A DNA stretch of 64,000 nucleotides from Paenibacillus alginolyticus DSM 5050 = NBRC 15375 (GCF_000422905.1 NZ_AUGY01000018.1:40713-104712), one strand, 5' to 3'; shown: positions 29,870 to 38,966, counted from the first letter of the stretch. The notes: generated by a model from the sequence alone, not told the origin. Made by a program: numbers and translations.

Positions 29870-30775
29870 ATGATCCAAACGACAACAGACCGCAAATGGC
29901 TGCCGCTGTATGAAGCGCTGGCTAGCGATGTGCGGCTTAAGATTCTGGAACTGCTTGCTGAGAAAGAGATGAATGTCAAGGAATTAGCCCATATGCTCGG
30001 ATTAAGCAGCGCCATCGTAACTATGCACGTTAAAAAGCTCGAGGCTGGAGGGCTTATTCAGACCGATTTAGTACGCAAGCAGAACGGCACGCACAAAATG
30101 TGTAAGTTGGCCATCTCCCGCATCGAAATGCGGCTCCCGCAGCCAATCGAGCAGCAGCGAGCATTCGATGAAGTTGCGATACCGGTTGGCCACTACACGC
30201 GCTTCGATGTCCACCCAACCTGCGGTTTGGCAACGGCTGATCATGTGATTGGTCAATATGATGATCCGCGATTTTTCTTCGAGCCGGAGCGGATGCATGC
30301 CAAAATTCTATGGTTCGGCAGCGGCTTCGTGGAGTATCGCATTCCGAACTATGCACTGCCCGGTCAGACGCTTGATGAAATCGAGATTTCGCTGGAAATC
30401 GGCTCCGAAGCCCCCGGAATTGAAGCGAATTGGCCGTCTGACATTCATTTTTATGTCAATGATACGCTGCTCGGCTATTGGACCAGTCCCGGTGATTCGG
30501 GACAAGGCCGCGGCCAACTCACGCCTGCCTGGTGGCCGGACACGATCAACCAATATGGTTGGTTGAAGATCATCCGGGTCACAGAGCAGGGAACATTCCT
30601 TGACGGACAGCGGTTATCGGCTGTCTCGATCAAGGATATCCCCATGTCCCGCAATGAGTGGACATTGCGGCTCGAAGTGCCGAGCCATGCTGCGCATGTC
30701 GGCGGTTTAACCTTGTACGGTGAAGGGTTTGGCAACTACAACCGTGACATTCTGTTTCGCACCTACCGCAGGTAG
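29870..30775 (+). CDS. ArsR-type winged-helix regulator with C-terminal ligand domain, probable abfA regulator
   Basis: 301 aa. The N-terminal winged helix (about 10-90) reads LYEALASDVRLKILELLAEK and MLGLSSAIVTMHVKKLEAGG, as in ArsR proteins. There are no metal-binding cysteines in the helix. The C-terminal 200 residues (FDVHPTCGLATADHVIG onward, rich in aromatic residues) form an unrecognised beta-rich region that is expected to bind a sugar-related ligand. It is much longer than a typical 100-aa ArsR. AGGAG precedes the ATG. Divergence from abfA and paired operators imply control of arabinoside use and of itself. Confidence 0.85.
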   Translation: MIQTTTDRKWLPLYEALASDVRLKILELLAEKEMNVKELAHMLGLSSAIVTMHVKKLEAGGLIQTDLVRKQNGTHKMCKLAISRIEMRLPQPIEQQRAFDEVAIPVGHYTRFDVHPTCGLATADHVIGQYDDPRFFFEPERMHAKILWFGSGFVEYRIPNYALPGQTLDEIEISLEIGSEAPGIEANWPSDIHFYVNDTLLGYWTSPGDSGQGRGQLTPAWWPDTINQYGWLKIIRVTEQGTFLDGQRLSAVSIKDIPMSRNEWTLRLEVPSHAAHVGGLTLYGEGFGNYNRDILFRTYRR

Positions 30776-30873
30776 GGGGCTTCTTTGTACACATATGAAT
30801 TAGGGGCTGTCCCAAGTCATATCGCCCATTGAAGCCGAAAAGCCGGAAATCGACTTCTCGGCAAAATCTATTA

Positions 30874-30898
30874 AAAAAGAGCCCCTAGGCTCTTTTTG
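30874..30898. terminator. Terminator downstream of the ArsR-type regulator
   Basis: AAAAAGAGCC-CCTA-GGCTCTTTTT: a 10-bp perfect stem with A- and T-runs, usable in both directions. Confidence 0.85.
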
Positions 30899-31004
30899 AA
30901 CTTGAACTACTTTTTACCTTCTCTAGACCCTTTTTTAACACTCATATCACTATAGCTGCCCTTAGTCGATCAACACCAAATTCCAAATACCCCTTTAAAC
31001 AGGT

Positions 31005-31227
31005 CAACATATATACCCAGCCTTCTTTATTATCTATCAATTGACTTATTAGGCTTCGATACGATCACGATCATATTTGCTGATCCAGCGATCGTAAATC
31101 TCTCCGAAGGGTGCCACATTTAGATAATGAATATTTTATTTCGGCCTTGCCAAAAAATAAGAATAAGATTCGCTTCCTCCAATAAGTGCAGGTGTCTGGT
31201 TACGGATTGACGAGTCATCTCAAGATT
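31005..31227 (-). pseudogene. Decayed ArsR-family regulator remnant
   Basis: Minus-strand translation gives LEMTRQSVTRHLHLLEEANL then FWQGRNKI in one frame, HYLNVAPFGEIYDRWISKYD in a second, and SQLIDNKEGW in a third. Together these follow the wing and tail of the ArsR subgroup often paired with SRPBCC (AHSA1) genes. At least two frameshifts are present, and the first helices are missing upstream of 31227, where the MATE gene's 3' end begins. No function is expected. The remainder of 30776-31239 contains the terminator at 30874-30898 and no intact gene. Confidence 0.7.
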
Positions 31228-31239
31228 TACCTAACCAAC

Positions 31240-32646
31240 CTACGCATGCATGCCCACACCAGCAGCCTCAGCGCTACCTGAAGCCGCAACACCCTTATCC
31301 CGCACCTCCGCCCGGCGCAAATACTTCTGCTGACGCCAACGGATGACAACGAGGATGCCGCGCAAATATTCGTCGCAAATCATAGCGACATAAATACCCG
31401 CAAGTCCCCAGCCCATATGCAGGCCTAATACATAGGAGAGACCCGCGGCCACGCCCCACATCGAGAACAAGGAAATAATCATATTGTAACGGGTATCGCC
31501 TACCGCGCTCAGCGCATTTCCGAAGCCCATATTGAGCATTCTCCCTGGCTGCAAGATAAGTGTCAGCACCAAACATGAGAGTCCCAGCTTGATAATATCC
31601 GCATCTGAGGTGAAGAAGCCGAGAAAACTTTTGAAGATAAGAAAGAGAATAATGCTGTTGAATCCTACCAAACCGAGTCCAATCCATGTTCCTCGATATC
31701 CGCTCTTATAAGCTTCTTTGATTTTTCCGGCTCCATACAGATGGGCAATCTGAATTTGAACCGCTAAGGCAATGGAATAGCCTAACATAAAACAAATCGA
31801 CTCGAGCGTGTTCATATATGTTCTCGCCGCCAATTCCTTAGCTCCCATCGTGGCTAGGAACGTATAGATCGTCAACTGCGTCAGTACCCAAGAAGACATG
31901 TTCACGCCGAGCGGCCAACCTATTTTCAAAATATCGCCAAACAACTTTCGATTGAATACGATTAGATCCCGCCACTCCATCCTCCGATCGAACGCGGAAA
32001 CGAACATAAACAGCAGCAAACACGTCGCGAGCAACCGGCTCACAAGAGTCGAAATGGCAACACCCGTTAACCCCAGTTGAGGAAATCCGAGCTGACCATA
32101 TATAAAACCGTAGTTAAACACGATGTGTATCACATTCATACCAATAGCCGTAATCATCGGCCCCTTGGTGTTCCCCGTATTCCGAATCACGGTGCTAAGC
32201 GCCGCCGTCAAAGCAGTTAAAACCATCCCGCTCCCCACAATCGAGATATAGGTTTCAGCCAGAGGAAGCAGCCTCTCCTCCAAGTGGAAAAGTTTAGCCA
32301 GAGGGCGAGCCTCCATATAAAGAATCACACTCAGTACACTGCCTATCACTGCGCTGACCGTTACAGCCATAATGGCAACGGTGCGTGCAGACTCATTCTG
32401 CTTGGCTCCGATTTTCTGAGCTATCAAAATCCCTGCTCCGCTCGCAACCGTCATAAATAAGATCATCATCGCTTGGAACAGTTGGTTCGATAAACCGACC
32501 ACCGCCACGGCATCATCCGATACACGGCTCACCATTAAGGTATCGACGGCACCTAAAAGCAATTGCAGCAGCAATTCGACGAAAATAGGCCAAGCTAGAA
32601 GCCACAGTGTAAACTTATTTTTCTCTTTGACCATGTTTTTCACCAT
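31240..32646 (-). CDS. MATE family multidrug/sodium antiporter
   Basis: 468 aa with about twelve membrane segments in two halves. LLLGAVDTLMVSRVSDDAVAV and ISIVGSGMVLTALTAALSTV/IRNTGNTKGPM are MatE motifs of helices 1 and 4-5. It exports cationic compounds using a sodium or proton gradient. The start region offers ATG 32646 or an ATG four codons later; the Shine-Dalgarno is weak (AGAGAG). The C-terminal tail is Ala/Gly-rich. Divergent from the AraC-type gene at 32790, which may regulate it. Confidence 0.92.
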   Translation of the reverse strand: MVKNMVKEKNKFTLWLLAWPIFVELLLQLLLGAVDTLMVSRVSDDAVAVVGLSNQLFQAMMILFMTVASGAGILIAQKIGAKQNESARTVAIMAVTVSAVIGSVLSVILYMEARPLAKLFHLEERLLPLAETYISIVGSGMVLTALTAALSTVIRNTGNTKGPMITAIGMNVIHIVFNYGFIYGQLGFPQLGLTGVAISTLVSRLLATCLLLFMFVSAFDRRMEWRDLIVFNRKLFGDILKIGWPLGVNMSSWVLTQLTIYTFLATMGAKELAARTYMNTLESICFMLGYSIALAVQIQIAHLYGAGKIKEAYKSGYRGTWIGLGLVGFNSIILFLIFKSFLGFFTSDADIIKLGLSCLVLTLILQPGRMLNMGFGNALSAVGDTRYNMIISLFSMWGVAAGLSYVLGLHMGWGLAGIYVAMICDEYLRGILVVIRWRQQKYLRRAEVRDKGVAASGSAEAAGVGMHA

Positions 32647-32789
32647 CCGATTATCATCTCTCTTTTTGTATAAATGAAACTTTGTTGTCTGCTCAAATTA
32701 TAGATGCTATAGTTGACACCAAGTATGAGTATTGCAACTTAAAGTTTCAAAATTCCAACCTCCACTCAAGAGATGAAAAGGTGACGCCG

Positions 32790-33665
32790 ATGGCTTTTAT
32801 CGAAATAACTGTCCCTCCGCTGCCGCACTATATTACAAGCGGTTTCAGCACCATATCCAAAGGCAGCAAACATCCGAGCAGACGCAATATCCAAGTCTTT
32901 GATTTGCTGATCACCACATCGGGCTGCTTCTATATAGGCGAGGAGGATGCTAGGTTCGAGGTAGCAGCTGGACAAGCCGTTATTCTAAGGCCGGACAGCT
33001 ATCATTTCGCTACACAAGTCTGTTCCGAGCTGACGGGTACTTATTGGATGCACTTCCATGCAGGAGGAACATGGGCTATGGTAGACCAAACGGTCCAACC
33101 TATACCTCTGGAAGATCCTTCACAAACCCCAATTGAGCCATTTGCAGTTGAGCCCTTTACGATTCGGATCCCTCAATATACAACACTTTTGCAGCCAGAA
33201 AAAACCTATGACCTGTTCGAACAGCTCCAGCAGCTGCAGCCAAGCGCTCATCAGAGCAGTGTCCGTTTTGCGCAGCAGCAGCTTTTTCATGAGCTATTGC
33301 GCCAGCTTTCCGCTTCCACGGACAACGATCATCCTTCACCTTCCAAAGCCTGCGCGGAAAAAGCCGCCGCCTATTTAAGGCAGCATTACAAAGCGTCTGT
33401 TTCAGCCAAAGAGCTTGGCGATCATGTCAACTTCCACCCTGTTTACATTGCACGCTGCATGCATAAGGAATATGGCTGCTCCCCTACAGAATACCTGCTC
33501 AGATTAAGGGTCCAGCAAGCTAAGCTGCTGCTTCAAACCGATCTTCCCGTAGCACACGTCGCTGAAGAGGTGGGTTTTGAACAGCCTGCTTATTTTGCCA
33601 CCTGCTTCACCAAAATGGAGGGTATCTCTCCTCGGAAGTACAGGCAGCAGTTCTCGCGAGGGTAA
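32790..33665 (+). CDS. AraC-family transcriptional regulator
   Basis: 291 aa from ATG 32790, which has AAGGTG 6 nt upstream; the frame is open for 36 codons before it. An N-terminal cupin-like effector domain (about 10-170) includes GCFYIGEEDARFEVAAGQAV and ILRPDSYHFA. The C-terminal pair of helix-turn-helix motifs (about 190-285) includes SAKELGDHVNFHPVYIARCM and PVAHVAEEVGFEQPAYFATC with the AraC ending SPRKYRQQF. Effector unknown; sugar-type by family precedent. Confidence 0.9.
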   Translation: MAFIEITVPPLPHYITSGFSTISKGSKHPSRRNIQVFDLLITTSGCFYIGEEDARFEVAAGQAVILRPDSYHFATQVCSELTGTYWMHFHAGGTWAMVDQTVQPIPLEDPSQTPIEPFAVEPFTIRIPQYTTLLQPEKTYDLFEQLQQLQPSAHQSSVRFAQQQLFHELLRQLSASTDNDHPSPSKACAEKAAAYLRQHYKASVSAKELGDHVNFHPVYIARCMHKEYGCSPTEYLLRLRVQQAKLLLQTDLPVAHVAEEVGFEQPAYFATCFTKMEGISPRKYRQQFSRG

Positions 33666-33745
33666 TTAACGATCAACTCGAAGGCATATATAGGCTAACT
33701 TCTAAATACAGTTAACTTATATAACTTAGAGGGAGTTGACTTGAT

Positions 33746-33988
33746 ATGGAAGAACAACAGCATGCACCTGTCCTAAGTGTAAAAGACTGGATGATTACCA
33801 TCCTGCTCCTCGCGATCCCACTTGTGAATATTGTGATGCTATTCGTGTGGGCATTCAGTAATGGAGAAAACCCTTCGAAATCTAATTATGCCAAAGCAAG
33901 CTTAATCTGGGCTCTCATCGGACTCGGTCTCTATTTTATTTTCTTTGTCCTCTTCTTCGGCGCAATGATGTCGAATATGAATCACTAA
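33746..33988 (+). CDS. Small membrane protein with two TM segments
   Basis: 80 aa. Hydrophobic spans at about 14-36 and 50-74 are separated by the polar loop SNGENPSKSNYAKAS. GGGAG precedes the ATG. A Met- and Asn-rich C-terminal tail ends SNMNH. It resembles short conserved membrane proteins of Bacilli, but I do not recognise a named family. It has its own terminator at 34003-34046, so it is probably a single-gene unit. Confidence 0.75.
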   Translation: MEEQQHAPVLSVKDWMITILLLAIPLVNIVMLFVWAFSNGENPSKSNYAKASLIWALIGLGLYFIFFVLFFGAMMSNMNH

Positions 33989-34002
33989 ACCTTCTCCCGT
34001 AC

Positions 34003-34046
34003 AGCTATCCTCCTTGCGGCCGTAACCGCTTGGGGATAGCTCTTTT
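34003..34046 (+). terminator. Rho-independent terminator
   Basis: Stem AGCTATCC/GGATAGCT (34003-34010 with 34034-34041) closed by TCTTTTT; 15 bp after the small membrane protein stop. Confidence 0.85.
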
Positions 34047-34085
34047 TATGTTATACTGGAAAAAAATGATAAGGAGTCAACGAAC

Positions 34086-35285
34086 ATGCCATCCCCCTTA
34101 CATTGGAAAAAGTCACTATGGATTCTATGGGGCGCTAATTTCTCCGTTATGTGCGGCATGAATCTCGTTCTTCCGTTTCTACCGCTTTACATCGGAGAAC
34201 TCGGGGTTCAAGATCTTGGCGAAATTGTACGTTGGACAGGCTGGATTGTCGCTGCACAGTTCATCACATCGTTTCTCACTCAGCCGCTCTGGGGAGCTAT
34301 CGCGGATCGACGCGGACGTAAAATCATGCTGCTTCGCGCCGGGTTCGGGATGGCGATTGTGACAGCACTTATGGGCATCGTCACGTCACCGTGGCAACTG
34401 CTGTCTCTGCGGCTGCTCAACGGTATCTTCTCCGGCTTCATATCCATGGCGGTGTCTCTTCAAGCTTCCGTTACACCGCCTGAGCATTCGGGCAAGTCGC
34501 TCGGCACCTTGCAAACGGGAGCTATCGCCGGATCGCTCATCGGTCCTTTACTTGGAGGCTTACTGGCAGGTTTCTTCGGCTTCAGCCATGTGTTCTTCTT
34601 CACAGGAGGGCTCATGCTCTGCGCGAGCATCATTGTCATGATTTTCATTAAAGAGGAGCGCAAGCCTCCCTCTAAGAAAAAAGAACGACAGCGCACCGAT
34701 TGGCGGCTGTTTCGGCCTTTGCTCCCGGTCTTCGCTGCTTCCTTGATCACACAGATCGGCATGATGAGCATCGAGCCGATTGTGACGGTATACGCGAAGA
34801 CCTTATATACCGGCAGCCACTTGGAGCTGTTCGCTGGTCTAATCGTTGCGATTACCGGCATCGCCAACTTGTTCGGCGCCCCAACCTTAGGGAGACTCGG
34901 CGACCGTATCGGCCAGCGCAAAACACTTGTGATCGCCTTATCGATGGCGGCACTTGCCTTCATCCCGCAGGCTTTTGCCACTAGCATTACCATGCTCCTA
35001 GTCGGCAGGTTCCTGCTTGGGCTGTTCATCGGCGGCATGATTCCCTCTCTGAACGCGCTAGTTATGAAGCTAGCGCCTACTCAGATTCAGGGGACCGCTT
35101 ACGGCTTTAACACCTCATCGTTGTTCCTAGGCAATCTGATTGGCCCTTTAATTGGCAGCCATCTTGCGGCAGCGTACGGTTTCACATCCGTCTTCTATGT
35201 CACGATGGGGATTTTGCTGCTCTGTGCTGGATTCGTTTTTACGAATCGCAGTTTAGATAGTCATTACCATTCAAAAACGGCTTAA
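34086..35285 (+). CDS. MFS multidrug efflux transporter
   Basis: 399 aa, twelve membrane segments. Motif A is GAIADRRGRKIMLLRAGFGM in the loop between TM2 and TM3, repeated in weak form as PTLGRLGDRIGQRKT in the second half. LQTGAIAGSLIGPLLGG is the antiporter motif C (G-x8-G-x3-GPxxGG type). This matches DHA1 drug:proton antiporters such as YfmO/NorA-like proteins. AAGGAG lies upstream. The actual substrate is unknown. Confidence 0.92.
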   Translation: MPSPLHWKKSLWILWGANFSVMCGMNLVLPFLPLYIGELGVQDLGEIVRWTGWIVAAQFITSFLTQPLWGAIADRRGRKIMLLRAGFGMAIVTALMGIVTSPWQLLSLRLLNGIFSGFISMAVSLQASVTPPEHSGKSLGTLQTGAIAGSLIGPLLGGLLAGFFGFSHVFFFTGGLMLCASIIVMIFIKEERKPPSKKKERQRTDWRLFRPLLPVFAASLITQIGMMSIEPIVTVYAKTLYTGSHLELFAGLIVAITGIANLFGAPTLGRLGDRIGQRKTLVIALSMAALAFIPQAFATSITMLLVGRFLLGLFIGGMIPSLNALVMKLAPTQIQGTAYGFNTSSLFLGNLIGPLIGSHLAAAYGFTSVFYVTMGILLLCAGFVFTNRSLDSHYHSKTA

Positions 35286-35319
35286 CACTTACCACTACCT
35301 ATAAAATTGGAGGACCACT

Positions 35320-36000
35320 ATGAAACACGAAATTCTATACAAAGGCGCATTTCCTATGTTGAAGGTTGAGCTTGAAGCAGGCGAGAATATCAAGGCAGAA
35401 GCTGGAGCCATGGTCTCGATGTCACCCAATATCGAACTCAAGGGAACCGTAGAGGGCGGCATCATGCGCGGTTTAGGCCGAATGCTGAGCGGTGAGAAAT
35501 TCTTCTTCCAAGAACTGACTCCAACCAGAGGATCAGGCGAGGTTTTACTGGCACCTACGGTCATTGGCGATATTGAAGCCGTAGAGCTAGACGGATCCTA
35601 CAAGCTATATGTGCAAAAAGACGGCTTTCTTGCTGGAACATCCGGCATTCAGGTGAACACGAAAATGCAAAACCTGATGAGCGGCTTTATGTCAGGCGAG
35701 GGCTTTTTCATCGTTGAAATTAGCGGAAGAGGCACCGTCTTCCTTTCCTCCTACGGTGCTATACATGCCATTAATCTAGCTCCAGGGCAAGAAGTGATCA
35801 TCGATAACGGGCATCTCGTCGCTTGGCCGGATTATACGCAGTATACAATTGAAAAAGCGGCCAAAGGCTGGTTATCCAGCTTGACGAGCGGCGAGGGCGT
35901 TGTCTGCCGATTCCGCGGCGAAGGTGTCGTGCTTATACAAACGAGGAACCCGCAGGGTTTCGGCGGGTGGATTAAGCAGTTCATTCCGGGTGGCAGATAG
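35320..36000 (+). CDS. AIM24/TIGR00266 family protein
   Basis: 226 aa. The family's diagnostic features are present: AFPMLKVELEAGENIKAEAGAMVSM near the start, GEGFFIVEISGRGTVFLSSYG in the middle, and VIDNGHLVAW followed by a Gly-rich end. The fold is a tryptophan-RNA-attenuator-like beta structure; the bacterial role is not established. GGAGG precedes the ATG. Its last 27 bases are part of the tandem repeat that continues downstream, which suggests the 3' end was duplicated. Confidence 0.92.
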   Translation: MKHEILYKGAFPMLKVELEAGENIKAEAGAMVSMSPNIELKGTVEGGIMRGLGRMLSGEKFFFQELTPTRGSGEVLLAPTVIGDIEAVELDGSYKLYVQKDGFLAGTSGIQVNTKMQNLMSGFMSGEGFFIVEISGRGTVFLSSYGAIHAINLAPGQEVIIDNGHLVAWPDYTQYTIEKAAKGWLSSLTSGEGVVCRFRGEGVVLIQTRNPQGFGGWIKQFIPGGR

Positions 36001-36128
36001 GTGTAGCGATATCCGAGCAGTCTAGGTGGCAGATAAGTGCTATGGCATCCAAGCAGTTCATTCCGGGCGGCAGATAAGTGCTGCGGTATCCAGACAGTCT
36101 AGGTGGCAGATATGTGCTATGGTATCCG
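35975..36128 (+). repeat. 77-bp tandem duplication covering the AIM24 stop codon
   Basis: Four related copies, each beginning (A)GCAGT or GACAGT and containing GGTGGCAGATA and TATCC, occupy 35975-36015, 36016-36051, 36052-36092 and 36093-36128. Copies 1 and 3 share AGCAGTTCATTCCGGG, copies 2 and 4 share CAGTCTAGGTGGCAGATA, so the unit is a 77-bp dimer present twice. The first copy encodes the C-terminal residues of the upstream protein. Confidence 0.85.
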
Positions 36129-36249
36129 ATCCCGTGATTAGAGTAACTTGCGAGCTAAATTAGAGTAACTTCTTCGATGATATAAACTAGTTTGCACAAA
36201 AGAATTCGAAGTCTTCAATTCGAAGAATTCATTTGGAACCTTTATTTGG

Positions 36250-36320
36250 AGCTTCTTTGGTGCTTCTTTGGAGCTTGGGAGCTTCTTTTTCTGATTCTTT
36301 TAGTGCTTCTTTTGGTGCTG
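36250..36320 (+). repeat. Degenerate GGTGCTTCTTT repeats
   Basis: Irregular copies of GGTGCTTCTTT and GGAGCTTCTTT, related to the exact 12-bp array at 39051-39098 on the other side of the protease island. Confidence 0.7.
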
Positions 36321-36377
36321 TGCAGCGACAGAAACATGTTTTCTTTAAGAATATTGTAACAAATGGATTTCCGAAAA

Positions 36378-36420
36378 GAAGCATGTACGTGTCGTTGTAA
36401 TCGCGACACGAACATGCTTC
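36378..36420. repeat. 17-bp inverted repeat (hairpin) with CATG-TGTCG motif
   Basis: Arms GAAGCATGTACGTGTCG (36378-36394) and CGACACGAACATGCTTC (36404-36420) pair at 16 of 17 positions around a 9-nt loop. No T-run follows immediately, so it is not a standard terminator. The arm motif recurs at 36324-36337, 36430-36448, 38977-38992, 39007-39020 and 39029-39044. Confidence 0.85.
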
Positions 36421-37268
36421 TTTCGTCTGCTAATGACATGAACATATGATGGTTCTGACATAAAGACACTATAGTTAATCTACAAAAGCCATAGACCTAT
36501 TATTGTTCGATGATGATGGACTGACGCGCTTTTTAAAGGGTAAATGGTTTACCTTTCAAAAAAAGTTTTAGACTATTCGATCTTAATGAACAGAGAAACC
36601 AGTCAAAACACGAAAATAAAAAAATATACCCCGTTTTATTAAACGCCACCAGCTTCAAAAACGATTGTTGTAGGTCAAACCAAAGTGCTTACCGCCCCCC
36701 AAAAAATTGTATGAAAAGTAACACTCTTCGTAACTCAATTTATCCGTAAGATATACGCTTCATTTACGTTCTATTAGGGTACTCTTGAATTTATTTTTCA
36801 GATGCTCTTCTATACATGGAAGAAAAGATACTTCTTTGGTGTCCATTCCGCTCATCATTTTAAATGTTCACAATATTTTTCAAAGTTCCCTTTCACCCTT
36901 GAAATCATCAAGTTATTTAATCAAAATTTCTTTGCCCCATATTAAGGTGATCAAAATCCACGTCGTATTTTGCGATATTTTGTCTTCTGCCCACTAAAAT
37001 GGTCCCAGTCTATTTTGAAAGCTTCATTGATCATGGTAAATTATAACTATTTTTACGTTTTAATGTAACTTATGCTGAAAATTAGGTGTCTATTACAATG
37101 CGTGGAATAATTTGAAAGATGGAGGGGTTGCTTAGAGGCATTAGACGATTATAGTTCGGTTCTATTGATAGTTGAACGTATTCTTTTTAATTGTTAGAAC
37201 AGGGTAGATTGTTGGTTGCGATTACTAGTGAAAGTGATTTGATTCTAGTTTAGGGAGAGATAATTTTC
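36421..37268. other. AT-rich intergenic stretch, no gene recognised
   Basis: About 850 bp with low GC. It contains a short hairpin AAAGGGTAAA/TTTACCTTT near 36535-36560, and a GGGAGAG ribosome site at its end for the protease gene. Open frames here are short and lack ribosome sites or family signatures. I see no further structure. Confidence 0.6.
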
Positions 37269-37859
37269 ATGAGAAAACGTAAATTGATAGGAACATCATT
37301 ACTTACACTATGCATTTCGATAACTTTGTCCGTATCTGTTTTTGCGGACACATATTACCATACAACGGGTTTCGGAAATTCAGCCTCGAATTTAAAATAC
37401 TGGAAAGATTCATCAGTATCTACGTATGGTTATACAAGTAAATCTGACACAGGCGCACTTGCATGGAACGGTATTTCTAGTAATCTAGCAATGACAGAGG
37501 TCTCTTCTATACCTACATACTTTAGTATTGTAACTTATGTGGGTACTTCACTTGCTGGCCTAGATGTCTACGGTGTTGCAGACTATTGGACGTATGGTTT
37601 ATTTGGGTGGACACAGGTGAATCCAGATGATCTAAGAGATAGAGCAAGAGTTCGAATGGACGACACAAATCTAAAAAGTTTAAATGACAGCACCAAAGTA
37701 CAATATGCGTTCACACATGAGTTTGGTCATGCAGTAGGACTCAAACATGATAACGACTCTGGTGTTGCTTCAGTTACGAGGGATTCGTCAATAGTCTGGT
37801 CTAATAATATGCCGCAGCAAATTGATAAAGATCACATCAAGCAGAAATACGGAAATTAA
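37269..37859 (+). CDS. Secreted metzincin (matrixin-like) zinc metalloprotease
   Basis: 196 aa with a signal peptide (about 1-26, cleavage after VFA). The zinc motif HEFGHAVGLKH (150-160) matches HExxHxxGxxH of metzincins exactly, with Glu151 as catalytic base. The ending DKDHIKQKYGN resembles the last helix of matrixins. The expected Met-turn (S-I/V-M) appears as SSIVW, with no Met at that place. There is no propeptide cysteine switch. GGGAGAG precedes the ATG. Low GC compared with the flanks suggests acquisition. It is followed 16 bp later by a membrane-anchored protein that may be its partner or inhibitor. Confidence 0.85.
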   Translation: MRKRKLIGTSLLTLCISITLSVSVFADTYYHTTGFGNSASNLKYWKDSSVSTYGYTSKSDTGALAWNGISSNLAMTEVSSIPTYFSIVTYVGTSLAGLDVYGVADYWTYGLFGWTQVNPDDLRDRARVRMDDTNLKSLNDSTKVQYAFTHEFGHAVGLKHDNDSGVASVTRDSSIVWSNNMPQQIDKDHIKQKYGN

Positions 37860-37875
37860 TGAGGAGGCGTAATTT

Positions 37876-38445
37876 ATGAAGTTCAAAAAAATTATAATTA
37901 TTACTTCGGTCGCTCTAGCATTAACTATTGCTGGCTATATGTATGAAGATAGTAAAGTAACATTTGCCGATCTCGACGCAATGCCTGTTAGTCACAAGTC
38001 TCTAAGTGAGCTTGAAGGTCGCTCGAAACTCATTATTTCCGGTAGACCAACTGCAAGTGAAAACCATATCATTAGAGACGAAGAAGGCTTTACAAAGGAA
38101 GCTTATACAATTACCAATTTTGAAATTGAACACGTCTATGATAGCAAGCTGGGGAGTCAACTGAAAGATGGAGATGTCATTAGAGTTGCTGAACCTGTAT
38201 ATCTCCTTGACAATGGAATTAAGCCAGGCAAAACGCAATTTGCTATCGAAGGTTATGAACCCATGGAGAAAAAGAAAAGATATCTCCTCGTGTTAAAAAC
38301 TGATCAGAATTATTCAGATTTATATGACATTGTTGGCGTTAATGATGGGAAGTACAGCTTAGATAGCACTGATCAAAAAATTAATTTAGGCGAGAAGGCA
38401 GGCAAGTTTAAAGACGAATTAATTAACAAATATATGATTAAATAA
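37876..38445 (+). CDS. Membrane-anchored extracytoplasmic protein of unknown function
   Basis: 189 aa. Basic start MKFKK, a single hydrophobic segment (about 5-21) and then an exported hydrophilic domain. There is no lipobox cysteine. The domain includes LSELEGRSKLIISGRPTA, FEIEHVYDSKLG and KKRYLLVLKTD, resembling small OB-like/NTF-like exported proteins found in Bacilli; I do not recognise a name. GAGGAGG lies before the ATG. It is in an operon with the metzincin-like protease (16-bp gap) and ends at a strong terminator. Confidence 0.8.
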   Translation: MKFKKIIIITSVALALTIAGYMYEDSKVTFADLDAMPVSHKSLSELEGRSKLIISGRPTASENHIIRDEEGFTKEAYTITNFEIEHVYDSKLGSQLKDGDVIRVAEPVYLLDNGIKPGKTQFAIEGYEPMEKKKRYLLVLKTDQNYSDLYDIVGVNDGKYSLDSTDQKINLGEKAGKFKDELINKYMIK

Positions 38446-38460
38446 TCGATGTTTTAGAAT

Positions 38461-38504
38461 GTCGCCACTCACTTCCAACGACGGAAGCGAGTGGCGATTT
38501 CTTA
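38461..38504 (+). terminator. Terminator of the protease operon
   Basis: Stem TCGCCACTC-CTTCC/GGAAG-GAGTGGCGA (38462-38476 with 38483-38497), followed by TTTCTTA. Confidence 0.85.
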
Positions 38505-38927
38505 TACACGATAACCGTACTTCTTGACGAAACTTGAAATAGTCCCCATTTGCTATACCGAGAATATTTCTTTAGCGTACGTTTTTCGCGTTTGTTGGCG
38601 GTACCCCTGAAAGGGGAATACATTTTCTTGAATGTCTAATATTTTGCAATTTATTTGAAGAATATGTTGATATATTGGACAATTTGTCAAACCCGCAAAG
38701 AAATCAAAATAAGGAATTTCAACGTTTGTCTTTCCAATACCAGCATCTTACGTTTTTTTAATCAAGTACCGCTAGAGAACAAAGGAAAGCATGAATTTCA
38801 TATTTGGCATAAACCAGAGTTGTTAATCGATCTTAAGTAGGTTAAGTTGAGCTGTCCTTATGACACTAATAAAAAGCGGAGAAGCAATCATTTCTATGAA
38901 ATGTCACAATAACAATGCTAATAAATA
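38505..38927. other. Intergenic stretch, no gene recognised
   Basis: AT-rich DNA between the protease operon terminator and the repeat block. One 61-codon open frame (38655-38840) lacks a ribosome site and family similarity and is not called. Confidence 0.5.
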
Positions 38928-38966
38928 AAAGCGACAAAGCAATTTGCTGACGTCGCTTTATTTTAT
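38928..38966. terminator. Terminator-like hairpin
   Basis: AAAGCGAC (38928-38935) pairs with GTCGCTTT (38952-38959), inner AGCAA/TTGCT, followed by ATTTTATC. It stands next to the CATG-TGTCGC motif block and has no obvious gene immediately upstream. Confidence 0.55.

Noticed and set aside
30803..30825. GGGGCTGTCCCAAGTCAT, resembling the end of some insertion sequences
   Set aside because: No partner end, transposase piece or duplication was found nearby.
36242..36469. 75-codon minus-strand frame over the motif block
   Set aside because: The repeated MF-x-S pieces simply reflect the DNA motif CATG-TGTCGC; no ribosome site.
36785..36997. 70-codon plus-strand frame in the AT-rich gap
   Set aside because: No ribosome site, no similarity to known families, composition like noncoding DNA.
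38655..38840. 61-codon plus-strand frame
   Set aside because: No ribosome site and no domain; surrounded by repeats.
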